From the NCBI GenBank assembly GCA_002306075.1, contig DBRW01000006.1, positions 1 to 27,412 of the forward strand: a stretch of 27,412 nucleotides of DNA. The letters run 5' to 3'. This stretch comes from Synergistaceae bacterium UBA1358 (GTDB taxonomy: Bacteria > Synergistota > Synergistia > Synergistales > Synergistaceae). The position numbers were made by a program, and so were the translations under genes. This document shows positions 7,466-14,714 of this stretch, in pieces (position 1 is the stretch's first letter; every line of letters begins with the position of its first letter). The notes beneath the pieces are model-generated. The model saw only the letters and a list, made by a program, of their open reading frames with translations. It did not search any database and was not told where the DNA came from.

Positions 7466-8257
7466 TTGACAGAACAGCACGAAGCATTGCCCAAAACGCA
7501 GAATGAGGACCGGAGGGGTTTCGAGGTTCAGCTCGGAGCTTTTTCCGGTCCGCTCGACCTTTTGTGCCATCTTGTCGAGAGCAGGGAGATGGATCCCGCT
7601 CAGCTGAACCTCACCGAGCTGGTCTCGCAGTATGTCGCTTTTCTAATAAACAGCAAACGCACGACGCTGAACGAGATGGCGGAATTCTTCTCTTTTGCCA
7701 GCAGGCTCCTTCTGAGGAAAGTCCATTCTCTCTTTCCCGCACAGCGTGATGCGGGCGAAGAGGAAGAATACCCCGAAGATGAGCCCTTTGCGGATGAAGA
7801 AGAGCTCAGGAGGATGCTTGAGGCGTTCAGACCTTATCGGAACGCAGCGGCGCACCTGGCCGCCCTCCAGAGGGAGAGGGAGCGGTCTTTTGTTAGGATA
7901 GCCGATGAAGAGAGCATCCCCTTCTATGACCTTGGCGACCTCTACGGGCTGGCATCACTTTGGTGGCAGCTTCTCGAAATATACAACGAAAATAGGGGGG
8001 CCGGGAGCTACAGCGAGGAATCGCTGTGGGAGGAGATACCCGACGCCATCCCAGAAGAACGCCTGGTCGAGGAGAGGATGGAGGAACTCCTTCGCAGCAT
8101 AAGGAAAAAAGAGCTTTCCCTGAGAGACCTCCTCGAGGAGAAGAACAAAAAGATACTGATCGTCACACTTCTTGCACTGCTTGAAATGTCGCGTCTGGGA
8201 ATGGTAAGGATCAAACAGTCGGAAACGTTGGGGGATGTTACGGTTGCAGCAGTCTGA
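7466..8257 (+). CDS. scpA: Segregation and condensation protein ScpA
   Basis: ScpA is the kleisin that bridges the heads of the SMC dimer and, with ScpB, forms the bacterial condensin for chromosome compaction and segregation. The 263-residue protein begins with the typical 'FEVQLGAFSGPLDLLCHLVESREMDPAQLNLTEL' region near residues 19-52 and ends in a C-terminal winged-helix part ('VTLLALLEMSRLGMVRIKQSE'). The middle is acidic and charged ('EEEEYPEDEPFADEEE'). The start is TTG 7466, preceded by GAGGGG (7457-7462); no ATG exists before the conserved region. It overlaps scpB, indicating coupling and co-production of the partners. Confidence 0.92.
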   Translation: MTEQHEALPKTQNEDRRGFEVQLGAFSGPLDLLCHLVESREMDPAQLNLTELVSQYVAFLINSKRTTLNEMAEFFSFASRLLLRKVHSLFPAQRDAGEEEEYPEDEPFADEEELRRMLEAFRPYRNAAAHLAALQRERERSFVRIADEESIPFYDLGDLYGLASLWWQLLEIYNENRGAGSYSEESLWEEIPDAIPEERLVEERMEELLRSIRKKELSLRDLLEEKNKKILIVTLLALLEMSRLGMVRIKQSETLGDVTVAAV

Positions 8258-8879
8258 CGAAAACGTAAAAAAAGAGATGGGACTGCTCGAAAGGCAGGTG
8301 GAGGCGATGCTCTTCGTCTCCCCGCAGCCTGTCTCGAGTCAGGAGATAGCATCATACCTCGGTGTGACGACCGCAAGGGTCGAGAGCGCCGTGAGGACCA
8401 TCAAGGAGATATATGAAGCGTCTCACGGGCTCACGATACTCTTCGCGGCCGGCGGATGGCAGATGGCCACGGCTCCCGATCTCGCCGAGACCATAGAGGC
8501 ATTTTCCGGCTCTGTCTCGCTCCAGAAGGTCAGACTCAGCAAAGCGGCGCTCGAGACCCTCGCTGTGATCGCCTACAATCAGCCGGTCACACGTTCTGAA
8601 ATAGAAGATATCCGTTCGGTCAGATGCGACAGGGTCGTGGACACGCTTCTGAAGCATGGGCTCGTAAGGATCGCCGGCAGAAAGAAGAGCGTGGGCTCAC
8701 CCCTCCTTTTCAGGACCACGGAGCGCTTCCTTGAGATATTCGGCCTGGCCGGCATAAGTTCTCTGCCCTCGCTGGATGAACTCAAAGAGTACAGATCTGA
8801 TGACGGGGTCTTCGACTCCCTTGAGGGACCGGACAAAGTGTCGGAAGAAGATGACAGCGATGAGTGGATCAGACAATAG
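8235..8879 (+). CDS. scpB: Segregation and condensation protein ScpB
   Basis: ScpB is the winged-helix accessory subunit that dimerises and binds ScpA in the SMC-ScpAB complex. The 214-residue protein shows 'LERQVEAMLFVSPQPVSSQEIA' at residues 18-39 and the highly conserved 'KAALETLAVIAYNQPVTRSEIEDIRSV' in the second winged helix. It ends in an acidic tail. It overlaps scpA by 23 bases. The ATG at 8235 abuts GGGGG with no spacing, so TTG 8244, 8 bases after that site, may be the true start; the difference is three residues. Confidence 0.92.
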   Translation: MLRLQQSDENVKKEMGLLERQVEAMLFVSPQPVSSQEIASYLGVTTARVESAVRTIKEIYEASHGLTILFAAGGWQMATAPDLAETIEAFSGSVSLQKVRLSKAALETLAVIAYNQPVTRSEIEDIRSVRCDRVVDTLLKHGLVRIAGRKKSVGSPLLFRTTERFLEIFGLAGISSLPSLDELKEYRSDDGVFDSLEGPDKVSEEDDSDEWIRQ

Positions 8880-9597
8880 CATAAGGCTGAACAGATATCT
8901 CGCCATGTGCGGGATAGGCGCAAGACGCAAGGCAGAGGAACACATACTGGCCGGAAAGGTCTCCGTCAACGGAGAGGTCGTCACAGAACCTGGCAGGCAG
9001 GTGGGGCCGTCCGACACGGTGACCTTTGAAGGGAAGGCCGTTTCCCCGGTCGAGCAGAAATACCTCATCTTCAACAAACCAAGGGGCGTTCTCTGTGCGG
9101 TCGAAGACGACAGGGAGCAGACGGTGATCGACATACTGCCGACCGAGATGGACAGGTTCCGCCTCTTTCCGGTCGGACGGCTCGACCGTGACAGCGAAGG
9201 ACTGATCATCCTTACGAACGACGGGATGTTCTCGCAGGAACTGATCCACCCATCAAAGGGGATAGCCAAGACCTATGAGGTAGAACTGAGGACCCCTCTT
9301 CCCGAAGACAAACTTATCGAATGGACCCGCGGAGTGGAGGCGGAAGGGCTTTTCCTGAAGCCCATATCCGTAAGAAGGATAGGACGGCGTCCTCTCCAAT
9401 GCTGGTTCGAAGTCGTGCTCGGAGAGGGGATCAAACGGGAGATACGCCTTATGGTGCGCGCTCTCGGAAACGATGTCAGAAGGCTCATAAGAAGGAAGAT
9501 AGGGAAGCTCGAGCTCAGGGAACTTGAGTCTGGCAGCTTCATTTCGGTCGGCAGGGAAGAACTTTGGAGTTATATTAGGAACGGAAAAATAGTATAA
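8860..9597 (+). CDS. rluB: 23S rRNA pseudouridine synthase, RluB/RsuA family
   Basis: This enzyme isomerises a uridine in ribosomal RNA to pseudouridine (position 2605 of 23S rRNA for RluB). The 245-residue protein begins with an S4 RNA-binding domain ('IRLNRYLAMCGIGARRKAEEHI', residues 8-29). The catalytic domain has the aspartate D109 in 'GRLDRDSEGLIILTNDG' and the later 'EGIKREIRLM' motif. ATG 8860 is chosen because GGAAGAAG (8843-8850) is well spaced and the S4 domain starts directly afterwards; ATG 8851 adds only three residues. It overlaps the end of scpB, as in many Gram-positive genomes. RsuA activity is a possible alternative, but the context favours RluB. Confidence 0.88.
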   Translation: MSGSDNSIRLNRYLAMCGIGARRKAEEHILAGKVSVNGEVVTEPGRQVGPSDTVTFEGKAVSPVEQKYLIFNKPRGVLCAVEDDREQTVIDILPTEMDRFRLFPVGRLDRDSEGLIILTNDGMFSQELIHPSKGIAKTYEVELRTPLPEDKLIEWTRGVEAEGLFLKPISVRRIGRRPLQCWFEVVLGEGIKREIRLMVRALGNDVRRLIRRKIGKLELRELESGSFISVGREELWSYIRNGKIV

Positions 9598-9598
9598 T
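9570..9598 (+). promoter_or_regulatory. Possible promoter for the cmk-priA gene run
   Basis: A perfect TATAAT (9593-9598) lies at the end of rluB, with TTATAT (9570-9575) 17 bases upstream as a poor -35 element. The following 95 bases up to cmk contain no gene. It is the most plausible start for transcription of the long run beginning at cmk, but the -35 match is weak. Confidence 0.35.
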
Positions 9599-9693
9599 AA
9601 TAATTTAAAGGATATATCTAAAGGGGAATTTCGGCCCGGCAGCAGAGGTCCGAGATGTTTTTGTGTTACCGTCAGCCGTCAGGGGAGTTTTGA

Positions 9694-10377
9694 ATGGGAA
9701 AAAACGAAGTGCGCAAGCTTGTGATAACGATAGACGGACCAGCGGGAGCCGGCAAGAGCACTGTTGCCAGGATAGTCGCAAACAAGATGGGACTGCCTTA
9801 TCTGGACACAGGCGCGATATACAGGGCCGTGACGCTGAAGCTCATCGAGGATGGGATAACTCCGGACGAGACGGAGAGAATAACGGCCGCTCTTGAGAAC
9901 ATATCGGTCTCCCTCTCCGGAGGAAAGGTCTCGGTAAACGGAAGGGACGTTACCGCAGAGATACGCAGACCGGCCATAGATGCCGCAGTCTCTTCCTTTT
10001 CTGCGCTCAGGCCGGTAAGGGACGCCCTGATAGGTTTTCAGAGGGAACAGGCCTCGGAGGGTATCGTCGCCGATGGCAGGGACATGGGTACCGTCGTCTT
10101 TCCTGACGCAGACCTTAAGATATTTCTTACGGCAGAGGCCGAAGAGAGGGCGAGACGCCGTTACAAAGAGAGGGTAGAACGCGGTGAGACCGCCGACTAC
10201 GAAGAGATCCTCAGGTATGTAAACGAACGGGACCTTTACGACATGAACAGGGAGATCGCGCCGCTTCGTCCGGCGCTGGGCTGTGTGATACTGGACAGCA
10301 CAAAGATGACGATCGAAGAGGTAACTGACGTGATAGTCAGCCTGGCCAGGGAATTGGGGGCAGGCAAAGAGAGTTGA
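9694..10377 (+). CDS. cmk: Cytidylate kinase
   Basis: Cmk phosphorylates CMP and dCMP to their diphosphates with ATP, feeding RNA, DNA and lipid precursor synthesis. The 227-residue protein carries the P-loop GPAGAGKST at residues 15-23, 'LDTGAIYRAVTL' soon after, and the conserved 'GIVADGRDMGTVVFPDADLKIFLTA' in the middle, all diagnostic for bacterial CMP kinase. ATG 9694 follows GGGGAG with good spacing. Its stop overlaps the hflX start (TTGA), so the genes are coupled. In Firmicutes cmk is often followed by genes such as plsC or rpsA; here it is hflX. Confidence 0.95.
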   Translation: MGKNEVRKLVITIDGPAGAGKSTVARIVANKMGLPYLDTGAIYRAVTLKLIEDGITPDETERITAALENISVSLSGGKVSVNGRDVTAEIRRPAIDAAVSSFSALRPVRDALIGFQREQASEGIVADGRDMGTVVFPDADLKIFLTAEAEERARRRYKERVERGETADYEEILRYVNERDLYDMNREIAPLRPALGCVILDSTKMTIEEVTDVIVSLARELGAGKES

Positions 10378-11558
10378 GCAGACAGAAAAGATCATCGATA
10401 GACCTCTCCATAAGACCAAAGAAGGCGATAGTCTGCGGAGTGGAGATCAGCAGCTCGGACGACACAGAGGTCTCGCTTGATGAATTGGTGATGCTTCTTG
10501 AAAATCTGGATATACCCACAGTTGCCAGGGTGACCCAGAAAAGATCCGCACCGGATCCGGCAAGTTTTGTGGGCGCAGGCAAGGCGGAAGAGATCAGGGA
10601 TTTCGCACAGAAATCAGAGGCGACGCTGCTTGTTGTGGATGATTTTCTGAGCCCGACTCAGAAGAGCAACCTTCAGAAGCTGACGTCGATGACGGTATGG
10701 GACAGGGCCTTCGTGATAATGAAGATATTCGAGAGCAGGGCCCATACAGCCGAGGCGAAGCTCCAGGTCGAACTTGCCCAGTACAGGTACGAGATCCCCA
10801 GCCTCAAAGGACTCGGACATCAGATGTCGAGGACCGGCGGCGGTATCGGCACCAGGGGTCCAGGGGAGACCGAATTCGAAAGGCACAGAAGGAAGCTCGA
10901 GAGAAGGATAAAGAGCATCACCTCCCGCCTGGAGGAAGTCAAGGAGAGAAGAAGGGACAGACGCGACCGCCGCAGGAAGGACGGGCTTTTTACGGCAGCG
11001 CTGGTCGGATATACGAACAGCGGAAAGTCGACCCTTCTGAGGTCCCTTTCAAGGGACAGCGGGATACTGACGGCGAACCAGCTCTTCTCCACGCTGGACA
11101 CCTTGGTCAGGAGGATAAGCTTCAGGGATGGGGGAAGTTTCCTCCTCTCCGACACAGTAGGTTTTATCCGGAAGCTGCCCCCTGAGCTCGTGGCGGCATT
11201 CAGGGCGACCCTGGAAGAGGTCTCAGAAGCGGACCTGCTCCTTCTGGTCATAGATTCAGCGGACAAAGATCCAGTGGGGAATATGGAGATCGTCCTTGAG
11301 ACGCTGAAGGAACTCAAAGCAGACGGACTGCCGAGGATAATCGTCCTCAACAAAATAGACAAAACAGGGTCGGAAGCAGAGTTTATAGCTATGGAACTGA
11401 GAGCCAGGGGCGAGGACACGGTAAAGGTCTGCGCCCTCACGGGAGAGGGTTTCGAAGAGCTTCTTGAGAGAGTGAAGAGGCATGCTTCGGAGTACTTTGA
11501 GAGAAGGATGGCTCTTCCGCTGGAAGAAATAATGACGCAGGCAACAGACGGGATGTGA
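10374..11558 (+). CDS. hflX: Ribosome-associated GTPase HflX
   Basis: HflX binds the 50S subunit and in several bacteria splits stalled or hibernating ribosomes after heat or antibiotic stress. The 394-residue protein has the N-terminal HflX domain with 'DPASFVGAGKAEEI' and 'VWDRAFVIMKIFESRAHTAEAKLQVELAQ'. A glycine-rich segment ('TGGGIGTRGPGETEFE') and a basic coiled-coil linker follow, then the GTPase domain with G1 GYTNSGKST (212-220), 'DTVGF' and 'NKID'. The start is TTG 10374, overlapping the cmk stop; no nearby ATG suits. The last 40 residues form the short C-terminal part. Confidence 0.94.
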   Translation: MSRQKRSSIDLSIRPKKAIVCGVEISSSDDTEVSLDELVMLLENLDIPTVARVTQKRSAPDPASFVGAGKAEEIRDFAQKSEATLLVVDDFLSPTQKSNLQKLTSMTVWDRAFVIMKIFESRAHTAEAKLQVELAQYRYEIPSLKGLGHQMSRTGGGIGTRGPGETEFERHRRKLERRIKSITSRLEEVKERRRDRRDRRRKDGLFTAALVGYTNSGKSTLLRSLSRDSGILTANQLFSTLDTLVRRISFRDGGSFLLSDTVGFIRKLPPELVAAFRATLEEVSEADLLLLVIDSADKDPVGNMEIVLETLKELKADGLPRIIVLNKIDKTGSEAEFIAMELRARGEDTVKVCALTGEGFEELLERVKRHASEYFERRMALPLEEIMTQATDGM

Positions 11559-11562
11559 TCTT

Positions 11563-12450
11563 ATGTATGTAAGCATGACAGGTTTCAGCAGGGCACAGAT
11601 CCAAAGGTCATGGGGCACAGTAAGCCTGGAGATGTCCAGTGTAAACCATAGATATCAGGAGATAAGCGTAAGGCTCCCGAGAGAATTCTCAAGCTGGGAG
11701 CCGTGGTTCCATCAGAAGCTCCGCAAAGGTTTTCGCAGAGGCAAGCTCCAGGTAAGGATGGAAGTGCTGTGGGCGCCCACATTCAGGATGGGACGTATCA
11801 ACAAGGAAGTAATGACGTCCTACTGCGAAGAGCTGCTGCAGATTCAGCGTGTGCTCGGACAGGCCAAAGACCTCCAGCTCGAGAGCGTGGTAACGCTTCC
11901 GGGAGTGCTGGACATACCGAGTTTAGAGGACATAAGCGGTGCCGAAGAGCTTGAGAGCAGCTTCAGCGAACTTATAGAAGCGGGCCTGAAGTCATGGCAG
12001 AAGATGAGGGAGACCGAGGGAGGGCATCTGAAGGACGAGGTGCTTGGCCATCTGTCCGAACTTGAAAAACTTGCGGCCCAGATAGAGGAAAAGTGGCTCC
12101 CTGCAAGGGATCAGGCATTTGACATGACACGGCAGAGGATATCTGAGATGGTCGAGGCCCTCGGAGGCAAACTGGAAGAATCCAGGATGATGCAGGAAAT
12201 AGCAATAATGACCGATAAGTGGGACGTCTCGGAGGAGATAGCCCGTCTTAAGAGCCACATAGCCAAATTCAGAGAGACCGGTGAAGACCAGGAGTCGTCA
12301 GGCCGCAAACTGGATTTCATAATCCAGGAGATGAACCGGGAGGTAAACACCCTGGATTCCAAAATATCAGACGCTGAGATCAGATGGCTTGCGGTGGATG
12401 CCAAGGCCGCCATCGAACGTATTCGCGAACAGATACAGAATCTGGAGTAG
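11563..12450 (+). CDS. yicC: YicC/YloC family endoribonuclease
   Basis: This protein of 295 residues belongs to the YicC family, members of which have endoribonuclease activity. The N-terminal YicC domain begins 'MYVSMTGFSRAQ' and contains 'SVNHRYQEISVRLPREFS'. The C-terminal DUF1732 domain contains 'ISEEIARLKSHI'-like sequence near residues 225-236 and 'GRKLDFIIQEMNREVNTL', followed by 'SKISDAEIRWLAVDAKAAIERIREQIQNLE'. It starts 4 bases after hflX and ends directly before remA. The gene order onward to priA is that of Bacillus (yloC onward). Confidence 0.92.
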   Translation: MYVSMTGFSRAQIQRSWGTVSLEMSSVNHRYQEISVRLPREFSSWEPWFHQKLRKGFRRGKLQVRMEVLWAPTFRMGRINKEVMTSYCEELLQIQRVLGQAKDLQLESVVTLPGVLDIPSLEDISGAEELESSFSELIEAGLKSWQKMRETEGGHLKDEVLGHLSELEKLAAQIEEKWLPARDQAFDMTRQRISEMVEALGGKLEESRMMQEIAIMTDKWDVSEEIARLKSHIAKFRETGEDQESSGRKLDFIIQEMNREVNTLDSKISDAEIRWLAVDAKAAIERIREQIQNLE

Positions 12451-12456
12451 ATGAAG

Positions 12457-12720
12457 ATGAGTTACAGGCTCGTTCATGTAGGTTTTGGGAACATGGTGGT
12501 CGCGGACAGGATCGTTGCGATAATCAGCCCGTCGTCGGCCCCTATAAAGAGGCTGAAGGAAGAGGCCAGGGAGGCCGGACTTCTCGTGGATGTGACCCAG
12601 GGAAGGAAGACCAGAGCTATCCTGATAATGGACAGCAGACACGTGATAATGTCGGCTATACAGCCTGAGACTATAACAGGCCGTTTTGAGGGAGAAGAAG
12701 GCAAAGAGGAAAGACAATGA
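12457..12720 (+). CDS. remA: RemA family protein (DUF370)
   Basis: This small 87-residue protein is close to Bacillus subtilis RemA, a DNA-binding regulator that forms ring oligomers and controls matrix and osmoprotection genes. It shares 'LVHVGFGNMVVADRIVAIISP' near the N-terminus, then 'SAPIKRLKEEAREAGLLVD' and 'GRKTRAILIMDSRHVIMSAIQPETI'. ATG 12457 is 9 bases after GGAG (12444-12447) and so is preferred over ATG 12451, which is only 3 bases from it. The stop overlaps gmk (ATGA). What RemA controls outside Bacillus is unknown, so only the family is certain. Confidence 0.9.
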   Translation: MSYRLVHVGFGNMVVADRIVAIISPSSAPIKRLKEEAREAGLLVDVTQGRKTRAILIMDSRHVIMSAIQPETITGRFEGEEGKEERQ

Positions 12721-13283
12721 GAGGCAGGCTTTATATCCTTTCCGGGCCGGCGGGAGTCGGCAAAGGCACTGTCCTCAGAAGGGTCTTTGAGAAACTGGAC
12801 AATATAGCGTACTCCGTCTCGTGCACCACAAGGACGCCAAGACCGGGAGAGAGAGACGGCACGGATTATGTTTTTATGGATGAGGCCTCTTTTAAAAAAA
12901 TGGTGAGCGAGGAGAGGTTCCTCGAGTGGGCAAATGTCCACGGGCACTTTTATGGGACGAGGAAAGATGTTGTCGAGGATATTTTAAACAGCGGCAGGGA
13001 CGTTGTCCTGGAGATCGACGTACAGGGCGCGTCACAGGTAAAGAAAAAGATGCCGGAAGCCGTGATGATCTTTATACAGCCCCCCTCGTTCGAAGAGCTG
13101 GTCAGAAGGCTCAGAAAGAGGGGGACGGAAGGGCCGGAGGAATTTGAGCTCAGGATCCTCAACGCCAAAGAGGAGATGAGCCACGCAGGCGAGTATGAGC
13201 ATATGATAATAAACGACAGGGTCGATAAAGCAGCCGAGGATCTTATCAAAATAGTAAAACAATACCGGGAGGGTTCAATATGA
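12717..13283 (+). CDS. gmk: Guanylate kinase
   Basis: Gmk phosphorylates GMP and dGMP to their diphosphates. The 188-residue protein has the P-loop GPAGVGKGT (residues 10-18), the GMP-binding 'SCTTRTPRPGERDGTDYVF' near 35-53, 'FLEWANVHGHFYGT' and 'VVLEIDVQGA', all typical. Its ATG overlaps the end of remA and its stop overlaps rpoZ. The linkage gmk-rpoZ is very widely conserved; both relate to (p)ppGpp physiology in other bacteria. Confidence 0.96.
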   Translation: MRGRLYILSGPAGVGKGTVLRRVFEKLDNIAYSVSCTTRTPRPGERDGTDYVFMDEASFKKMVSEERFLEWANVHGHFYGTRKDVVEDILNSGRDVVLEIDVQGASQVKKKMPEAVMIFIQPPSFEELVRRLRKRGTEGPEEFELRILNAKEEMSHAGEYEHMIINDRVDKAAEDLIKIVKQYREGSI

Positions 13284-13519
13284 TATACATGGATCTCGAA
13301 AAGATCTACAGGAACAGGGACATACCCAATAAGTACATACTCACACTGGTCGTATCCGCACGCGCCCGCCAGCTCAGCGAGAGGAAGGGAGCAATAACCG
13401 GCTACGACGAGAAGTTTATTACGAGGGCAGTCGAGGAACTCATGCAGGGGAGGATAAAGTACTCCTTTGTAGAGACCACTGCCAAAAAGGAAGAAAATGA
13501 GTCCCTGGAAGTGCAATAG
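13280..13519 (+). CDS. rpoZ: RNA polymerase omega subunit
   Basis: Omega, 79 residues, helps fold and assemble the beta' subunit of RNA polymerase. The protein shows 'IPNKYILTLVVSARARQLSE' near residues 14-33 and 'ITRAVEELMQGRIKYSF', the two conserved parts of the fold. ATG 13280 overlaps the gmk stop and has GGGAGGG just upstream. coaBC begins inside its last codons, so the whole block is coupled. Confidence 0.94.
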   Translation: MIYMDLEKIYRNRDIPNKYILTLVVSARARQLSERKGAITGYDEKFITRAVEELMQGRIKYSFVETTAKKEENESLEVQ

Positions 13520-14714
13520 AAGGATCATCTTCGGAGTTACAGGAGGGATCGCCGCCTATAAGGCGCCCGACATCCTTCGCGGCTGGCGGAAGCAGGACTG
13601 TGAGGTGGATGTCATCCTTACGCGCTCTGCCGAAGAGTTCGTAAGTCCGCTCGTCCTCTCCACCCTCACGGGAAGGAAGGTATGGCGTGAAAGGGATTTT
13701 CTGTCGGCTGAAGAGGGTTGGAAGATACCCCACATCACGCTGACCGAACGGGCCGAGGTATTCGTGATCGCCCCCTGCACGGCAAACGTCCTGCGAATGT
13801 GCGCGCAGGGAGACGGAAGCACGCTTCTCGGAGCCGCGATGCTTGCCAACAGGAGCCCGTTGGTGATCTTTCCGGCAATGAACCCGAACATGCTGCAGAA
13901 CCCTGCGGTAAGGGCCAACATAGAGACTATAAGAAAGATGGGACACAAGGTCGTCGATCCCGACAGCGGCATGCTCGCATGCGGCTACGAGGGAAAGGGA
14001 AGGCTCCCCAACAACTCTGTGATCTACGAACATGTATGGCATGCGCTCTCTCCAAAGAAGGACCTGAGCGGTATGAAGGTCATGGTGACTGCCGGGCCGA
14101 CGCACGAATACATAGATCCCGTCAGGTACATCAGCAATCCGAGCAGCGGCAAGATGGGGTACGCAATAGCAAAGGCCGCATGGTACAGGGGAGCCGACGT
14201 GACGCTCGTCTCCGGACCGGTGTCGCTGCAAAGGCCCGAAGGTGTCAGGGTGATCGACGTCGTATCCGCGGATCAGATGTACGAAGCGTGTGTCAGGGAA
14301 GCGCCCGCAATGGACATCATAATCAAAGCCGCAGCAGTCGGAGATTTTCGCGCCGAAGAAGAGATGAAGCAGAAGATCAAGAGACGCGACGGAGAGCCTC
14401 TGACGGTCACTCTCGTGCAGAACAGGGACATAGCGGCCGAGCTTGGAAAGATGAAGAGAGAGGATCAGCTGTTGGTCGGCTTTGCCGCCGAGACCGAGGA
14501 TCTGGTCGCGAACGCGCAAAAAAAGATGGCGGCAAAAAACCTGGATATGATCGCCTGCAACGATGTGCTTGCAAACGGAGCGGGGTTCGCATCGGACACG
14601 AACACTCTGATGATAATGACAAAAGGCGGATCGGAAGTAGAGATCTCAGGCACGAAGGAAGACGTTGCCGATACTTTGCTTGACGCCATAATAAAAAAGA
14701 AAAACAAGGGATAA
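13497..14714 (+). CDS. coaBC: Bifunctional phosphopantothenoylcysteine decarboxylase/phosphopantothenate-cysteine ligase
   Basis: CoaBC performs two successive steps of coenzyme A synthesis: ligation of cysteine to 4'-phosphopantothenate (CoaB, C-terminal) and FMN-dependent decarboxylation (CoaC, N-terminal). In the 405-residue protein, CoaC shows 'GVTGGIAAYKA', the catalytic histidine H79 in 'IPHITL', 'APCTAN', 'PAMNPNM' and the active cysteine C162 in 'LACGYEGKGRL'. CoaB begins near residue 194 with 'VMVTAGPTHEYIDPVRYISN' and has 'KAAAVGDFR'. ATG 13497 follows AAGGAAG and lies 23 bases inside rpoZ. coaD lies about 8 kb downstream in the same window. Confidence 0.95.
   Translation: MSPWKCNRRIIFGVTGGIAAYKAPDILRGWRKQDCEVDVILTRSAEEFVSPLVLSTLTGRKVWRERDFLSAEEGWKIPHITLTERAEVFVIAPCTANVLRMCAQGDGSTLLGAAMLANRSPLVIFPAMNPNMLQNPAVRANIETIRKMGHKVVDPDSGMLACGYEGKGRLPNNSVIYEHVWHALSPKKDLSGMKVMVTAGPTHEYIDPVRYISNPSSGKMGYAIAKAAWYRGADVTLVSGPVSLQRPEGVRVIDVVSADQMYEACVREAPAMDIIIKAAAVGDFRAEEEMKQKIKRRDGEPLTVTLVQNRDIAAELGKMKREDQLLVGFAAETEDLVANAQKKMAAKNLDMIACNDVLANGAGFASDTNTLMIMTKGGSEVEISGTKEDVADTLLDAIIKKKNKG

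Noticed and set aside
9679..10419. 246-codon minus-strand frame opposite cmk
   Set aside because: cmk has an unambiguous P-loop and family motifs and a good ribosome-binding site; the antisense product has no domain.
13440..14519. 359-codon open frame on the minus strand
   Set aside because: It lies opposite coaBC, whose motifs are complete. Its product is rich in His, Arg and Asp without any recognisable domain, typical of a shadow frame.
13718..14683. 321-codon open frame on the plus strand inside coaBC
   Set aside because: It is the +2 shadow of coaBC, with very high Arg, Gly and Gln content and no domain; coaBC in the other frame is certain.
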